A stretch of 64,000 nucleotides of DNA, taken from assembly GCA_017591395.1 (NCBI GenBank), contig WEDG01002526.1, positions 1 to 64,000 on the forward strand. Reading direction: 5' to 3'. The translations under genes were made by a program, and so were the position numbers. Positions 59,761 to 64,000 of this stretch are shown one piece after another; the stretch's first letter is position 1, and the number at the start of each line of letters is the position of its first letter. The notes beneath the pieces are model-generated. The model had not been told where the DNA came from and did no database searches. It was given only the letters and a program-made list of their open reading frames with translations. The stretch comes from Schistocephalus solidus (taxonomy: Eukaryota; Platyhelminthes; Cestoda; Diphyllobothriidea; Diphyllobothriidae).

Positions 59761-60475
59761 GCTAGCGTCTATCTGTGAATAGGGTTTTCAAAAGGCTCTG
59801 CCTATCTCCCTTATATATACTGAATTATAATATGTGAGTTTTGAATGTTATCAGTTCCAACAGAATGTGAATTGTTTAGGTAAGTTATTTCTTTTTGAAT
59901 ATGTGTAGGCGAGAAATTAATGGTTGTTAGAAGTGATTTTGAATTTGAAAGCAGCTACCCCAAGAATACGGCAAGATTGCCTCGAAAATATCAAAATGTC
60001 TCTGTTGGTACAGATAATAGGGTAAACGAACTAGAACTCGTATGCTCACGCTGGAGACGAAGAATAACACAGAAATTTGAGAAATGTGGAGCACTTTTCG
60101 GGATTCTTTCAAATCCGCCTTTTCGAAGACAACCAAATTTACGCATCCCACCTACGGTGGTCTGGAAAGTTCAACAACTGTGCCAGCACACTTCGCATTG
60201 ACAATTATTCGAAAAGAGCCATGAGCGCTGAGTGAGTTCAGATCATCGGTCCTTGATGAAGTGCCGGTGAAGGTTTAGAAAGAAATCGTCGATAAATTGG
60301 CTATGTCGATTTCCATAGATTTCCTACCCTTGTTTAAAACCGGTTTTTCCCATTTTTTGGGACATATGCATGGATCATGCCTGTAATATAAAGGTGGTTG
60401 TGAGGTTTCTGTGAAGAATTATTAACCAATTATCTTGATTTTTATCTAGAAAATCTTATGGAAAAATAACAATAA
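59761..60475. other. Stretch without recognised gene
   Basis: Probably includes the 3' UTR of LINE C. Short frames (59920-60201) show no domain. No terminal simple repeat marks the LINE C end, so its 3' limit is uncertain. Confidence 0.45.
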
Positions 60476-60780
60476 TGGATTTTATTCGATTCTATGTACA
60501 CCACAGTGAACAGCCAGATGGCAAACAAAGATTTTGTGAAGGTAGGTCAAATGAAGTCTACTTGATAGGTTGTTTAGAAGGATGGGCTGGAGCAATTGAT
60601 GGAGAGAATATGACAGTAACGAAGAAAACACTTAAGAGCATGAGCTTCAAACGCCAGTTAACAAGCCTTAAGGTCGACTCATGACCTCTTAATTGGCCAG
60701 TATCAATTTTTGCGTGTTTTTGACTAGCAGTCAGCTGATAATCGTGCCCCACAATAAAAGTAATAATAATAATAATAACA
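60475..60780 (+). other. Unrecognised 69-codon frame followed by an AAT-repeat tail
   Basis: The frame 60475-60684 (MDFIRFYVHHSEQPDG...) has no motif I know. About 70 bases later come AATAAAAGT and six AAT units (60756-60780). The layout suggests the 3' end of a small retroelement, but I cannot identify it. Confidence 0.3.
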
Positions 60781-61132
60781 GGAGGTAAACATTCTAAAGG
60801 ACTTGGGTATATGGATAACACCAACTCTCAAACCATCGTCGCACTGTGCGAATATCACAAAAAAGCTATGTGTATCTTAGGCGCAATCAGGAGGTCCTTC
60901 GTTAATTTTGACGGAGAGCTTTTTGGGCGCGTGTTTGGAACATTTATCCGGCAGGTGTTGGATTATTGCGTTCAGGCGTGGCGCCCTTGGACGAAACATG
61001 ACTACGCTCTGCTGGAGAAAGTTCAACGGAGGGCAACGAAAATAGTCAGCGGATTGGAATGCCTACCCTTTGAGGGCCGCCTAGAAAGACTTAAATTTTT
61101 TCTCTCTCTTATAGGCAATACAGAGGGGATAT
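60781..61132 (+). mobile_element. LINE C, 5'-truncated second copy
   Basis: About 96 percent identical by eye to 59105-59450: EVNILKDLGIWITPTLKPSS, then in the -1 frame MCILGAIRRSF, YCVQAWRPWTKHDYALLEKV and SLIGNTEGI. It begins just after an AAT repeat and stops at GGGGATAT, where the 3' tail of LINE A copy 4 is inserted; in the first copy GGGGATAT is followed by GATCTTAG. Confidence 0.87.
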
Positions 61133-61465
61133 TTTATTATTTTATTTATTGCCAGTTTACAGGCAAGGTCAAAAGGGATATATACAGTAAGGGGTCCAGC
61201 TGACAGTTAAAAAAACTCCTGATCGTTCTTTAAGGTATTTTCAGGAGAAAAAACTGCAGCTTGTTGAACAGATTAAAGTTTAGGACAGGGAAGTGTTGAC
61301 ACAGGTGCACAGTGTAGTACTTCTCCTTTCGGTGTTGTGGATCTGGTCTTCTATACTAGCAGCAAGTGTGCCGGCGAGCGGCTGCTAGCTGTAGACTGAG
61401 GAATAACCCGATTACGGACTGCAGAGCCAGCAATATTGCCTTCAGCATGAAGTCCGGCATAGGAT

Positions 61466-62068
61466 TCAGAGTCCGTGGACGCCATCAGAACGGAAAAGAG
61501 CTTCCAGAGAATCAGCACCCAAAATTCGCGGAAGGTGTCCTGAATGTAGAAAACTAGTGACAGCTCTCGTAAACAAAGGATAGTTTTGCTGAATTTTAAT
61601 ACTTCTGGGTAGTTTATTCCAGATTGCTATAGCGTTTACCGAAAAAAACTGACGGTATTTAACGGTGCGTGCCAAAGGAAGAAATAAGAATACATCTCTA
61701 TGATTGGTGCGCCGACAGTGGTCGAGCTGCCTCAGGGATGTAAGGGGGTTAAAGGTAAAACCGTTTAAAAGCTTGAACAGTAAAAATAGTCCCTTCTGTA
61801 ATCTACGAAGCCACAACGGGTCGAGGCTTGTAAGCTCACAGCGTTGTTGGTAGGACAGGTTTCTGTGCTCTGAAGTAATAACTCTTTTAGTAAAGAAGTG
61901 CTGGACTGATTCTATCTTCCTCCGTTCACTCGCGTGCAGAAGGCTAAATAGAAACGAGCAGTATTCCAGACTAGGTCTGACATACATTTTTATAAAGGCT
62001 GGTCCTAATATTGAGGGTTTTAAAATTTCTGAGAATAAACCCAGTGGTTTGGCGTGCTTTAGAGACAA
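61466..62068 (-). pseudogene. LINE A copy 4 post-RT and C-terminal region
   Basis: A 200-codon frame: IKMYVRPSLEYCSFLFSLL, HRNLSYQQRCELTSLDPLWL, LLFKLLNGFTFNPLTSL, ARTVKYRQFFSVNAIAIWNK and FLHSGHLPRILGADSLEALF. It overlaps the RT frame by about 100 bases in a shifted frame, so one frameshift separates them. Confidence 0.87.
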
Positions 62069-63191
62069 TCAGGGCGCAGTGCTCTGACAGATTAAGACTA
62101 CTAGAATATGATATGCCCAGATCCGTTATAAACCCGGGCACATTTAAGTCATGACCGTCTATGCTTAGATGAGGCTGATGGTTGTCACAACTAACCATAA
62201 CGGAGCATTTTGTGCCAAGAGAGCGAAAGGCGCCATGTGCGACACCACTGAGCGAAGGCTTGAAGATCCTTTTTAAGAGCTCAAGCACAATGTGGCGATC
62301 GACCGGTTTATAACGATAGGCAACTTTTAAATCATCAGCGTACATAAAGGGCCTACCATACTGAAAACAATCAGGAACATCGTTCACAAAAGGGCAGAAT
62401 AGAAGCGGGCCGAGTACACTACCCTGAATAACGCCACTCCTCACGTGCGTGGGGTTGGAGATAACATCGGAAATTTTTACCCGTTGTGCGCGATCATTCA
62501 AATAGGAGGATATTAAGTTCAGAAGCTTGTTACCTATGCCGAAGGAGGTAAGTTTCAGCAGGAGGAGATCGTGGTCAACACGATCAAAAGCCTTCGTGAA
62601 GTCGAAATAAACGGTGTAAATTGCAAAACCACTATCTCTAGATTGTAGCACATGATCAAAGTAAGAGAGCTGGCAGGTGTCACAAGATCTTTTTTCGAGA
62701 AACCCATGCTGAGCCGCATTAAGTAAGTTATTTTCTCTTAGGTGACACATCATCTTTTCTTTGATCAAGGTCTCTAATATCTTCGAGGCTGCTGGCAGTG
62801 TATTTATTGGCCTAAAGTCGTCAAATGACGTAGTTCTGCCGTGTTTGGGTATAGGCAAAATGTGCGATTCCTTCCATAAAATAGGGAAGGTTTCACTTTC
62901 AAGAGCAAGATTGAATATCTTATACAGAAGTGACGGAAATATATCATTTGCATCCGCCTTTAGAACGCTGACCGGGACGCCATCTGGTCCAGGACTGTAA
63001 GATTGGCGAGAACGCCGAATGGCTACGGTTACGTCCCAGAGGGTAAAAGTAATGTTTTTGAGGACGTTACCGGTCCAAACCCGGACGTTTGGAAAGGGGG
63101 CGACCGAATGTTCACTGAAAGTTCTAGACAAGAAAGCATTGAAGCTATCAGCCGTCAACTTAGCGTCAGCTATAGGGTTTCCAAAAAGCAT
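61971..63191 (-). pseudogene. LINE A copy 4 reverse transcriptase, 406 uninterrupted codons
   Basis: SYSPGPDGVPVSVLKADAND, FRPINTLPAASKILETLIKE and AAQHGFLEKRSCDTCQLS (fingers), YTVYFDFTKAFDRVDHDLLL (motif A), GVIQGSVLGPLLFCPFVND (motif B), PFMYADDLKVAYRYKPVDRH (motif C) and NVPGFITDLGISYSSSL. All catalytic Asp residues are intact. The frame breaks just after RTSLYKNV (61990) and, upstream, between 63191 and the endonuclease frame. The catalytic core itself could be intact. Confidence 0.92.
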
Positions 63192-63290
63192 CTCGAAGTA
63201 CAGGGTACTGAGTTTTTCTCTGCGATTTTTACAGTCCGCGAAAAGAGTTTTGCAACATTGTACGAAGGGTTTTCGGCAAAGTTAACCTCT

Positions 63291-64000
63291 TCAGCTAGTC
63301 GCTTTTTCTTCGGAGAGCCTCTTAGCCTGTTCAAAGATTTGCTGGATCAATGGCAGGACGGAAGTGTCATTTAGTCGATGAAAACGACGCGAGAGTCTAC
63401 GCAATCTACGGCGGAAAGGTAAAGGGAGGTAGACTTCATCCTTGACATTAATTATTTTCTTACGAGGAAAAAAACGAGAAATGAGTGGACCTTGAACTTG
63501 GTAGAATGTATCAGTACAAACATTCACATCCAAACATAGAAAGAAGTTAGTCCAATCGTGGGAATTAAGATGTGTTAGCAATTCCCCCATATTTGCTGAT
63601 CGGAAATCGTGGAAAAATCTATATTTTTTTGAAAACGTTTCATCAGCCTCGATTTCTAGTGAAGAAGCAACTATAGCATGGTCTGAACTCCCAAGTGGGT
63701 CTAAAGGTGAAACTGACAGTGGCTGACAACCTCTGCAGAAGATAAGATCAAGTATGTTTGATCCTCGGGTGGGAAAAATCAACTACCTGATCCCACATGC
63801 CAGTATCTATGGCCTCAAGCAAGTTTTCGAACTTTGCAGGACCGGAAGGTGGAAACCAATGAACTTCAGGGAGATTGAAGTCACCTGCAATCAAGCAGTA
63901 CTTCATATTTAGGTCAACTGCGGCATGAAATGCCTGTGAGAGACGGAGATCGTAATCCCCACTTGCGTTTGGGGGGCGATAGACACAACCGACGAGTAAA
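63291..64000 (-). pseudogene. LINE A copy 4 endonuclease, partial
   Basis: Frame 63782-63291: IFPTRGSNILDLIFCRGCQP, LDPLGSSDHAIVASSLEIEA (catalytic SDH) and SFRRRLRRLSRRF-type basic linker leading to the RT. Beyond 63782 the other frame gives DFNLPEVHWFP. The N-terminal strands lie outside the window. Confidence 0.83.

Larger units (their letters stand above)
61133..64000 (-). mobile_element. LINE family A, copy 4 (runs off the window)
   Basis: Minus strand: tail (TTTATTATTTTATTTATT on +, 61133-61150) and GCCAGTTTACAGGC, C-terminal region, RT and endonuclease, cut by the window end within the endonuclease. The best-preserved family A copy: 406 RT codons are open without a break. Inserted into LINE C copy 2. 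Confidence 0.9.

Overview
This window looks like repeat-rich nuclear DNA of an invertebrate, most likely a parasitic flatworm. That placement is inference. It rests on a host gene split by introns with standard-code codons, abundant CR1/Jockey-type LINEs, Penelope-like elements (PLEs), a Ty3/Gypsy element, and a tRNA-derived SINE carrying a hammerhead-ribozyme fold like the schistosome Sm-alpha repeats. I cannot name the species. Nothing is organised as bacterial operons.

The one host gene I can support is a BTB-BACK-Kelch (KLHL-type) Cullin-3 adaptor on the + strand. Nine coding exons run from 8803 to about 33191. All eight introns have GT/AG ends and compatible phases, and the spliced reading frame is 682 codons plus a stop. 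The BTB domain is in exons 1-2, BACK in exons 2-5, a Ser/Pro-rich linker in exon 5, and degenerate Kelch blades in exons 5-9. Its introns hold a non-autonomous hAT element with a perfect 8-bp target duplication (20.6-21.2 kb), two SINE families (19.5 and 24.0-24.8 kb), two PLEs (24.8-28.6 kb) and long microsatellites, two of which lie directly before splice acceptors.

Left of the gene (1.0-7.4 kb) are minus-strand, degenerate copies of LINE family A, including a 1.07-kb block present twice at a 1,413-bp offset. From 33.2 to 39.4 kb I see no gene, only SINE copies, degenerate telomere-like repeats and a short tandem repeat.

The right third (39.4-64 kb) is a nest of retroelements. LINE B (+) is split by LINE A copy 3 (-), resumes at about 46.67 kb, and is split again by a Gypsy element (+). 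The Gypsy element is truncated inside its integrase where LINE B' (-) begins. Then come a tRNA-like SINE, LINE C (+), and a second LINE C fragment cut by LINE A copy 4 (-), which runs off the window end. Every retroelement reading frame is broken or cut off by the window, so these are relics, although one LINE A reverse transcriptase keeps about 406 uninterrupted codons. The most interesting signals are the hammerhead-bearing SINE, the inverted-repeat PLE, and a -1 slippery heptamer placed identically at the frame break of two LINE C copies.
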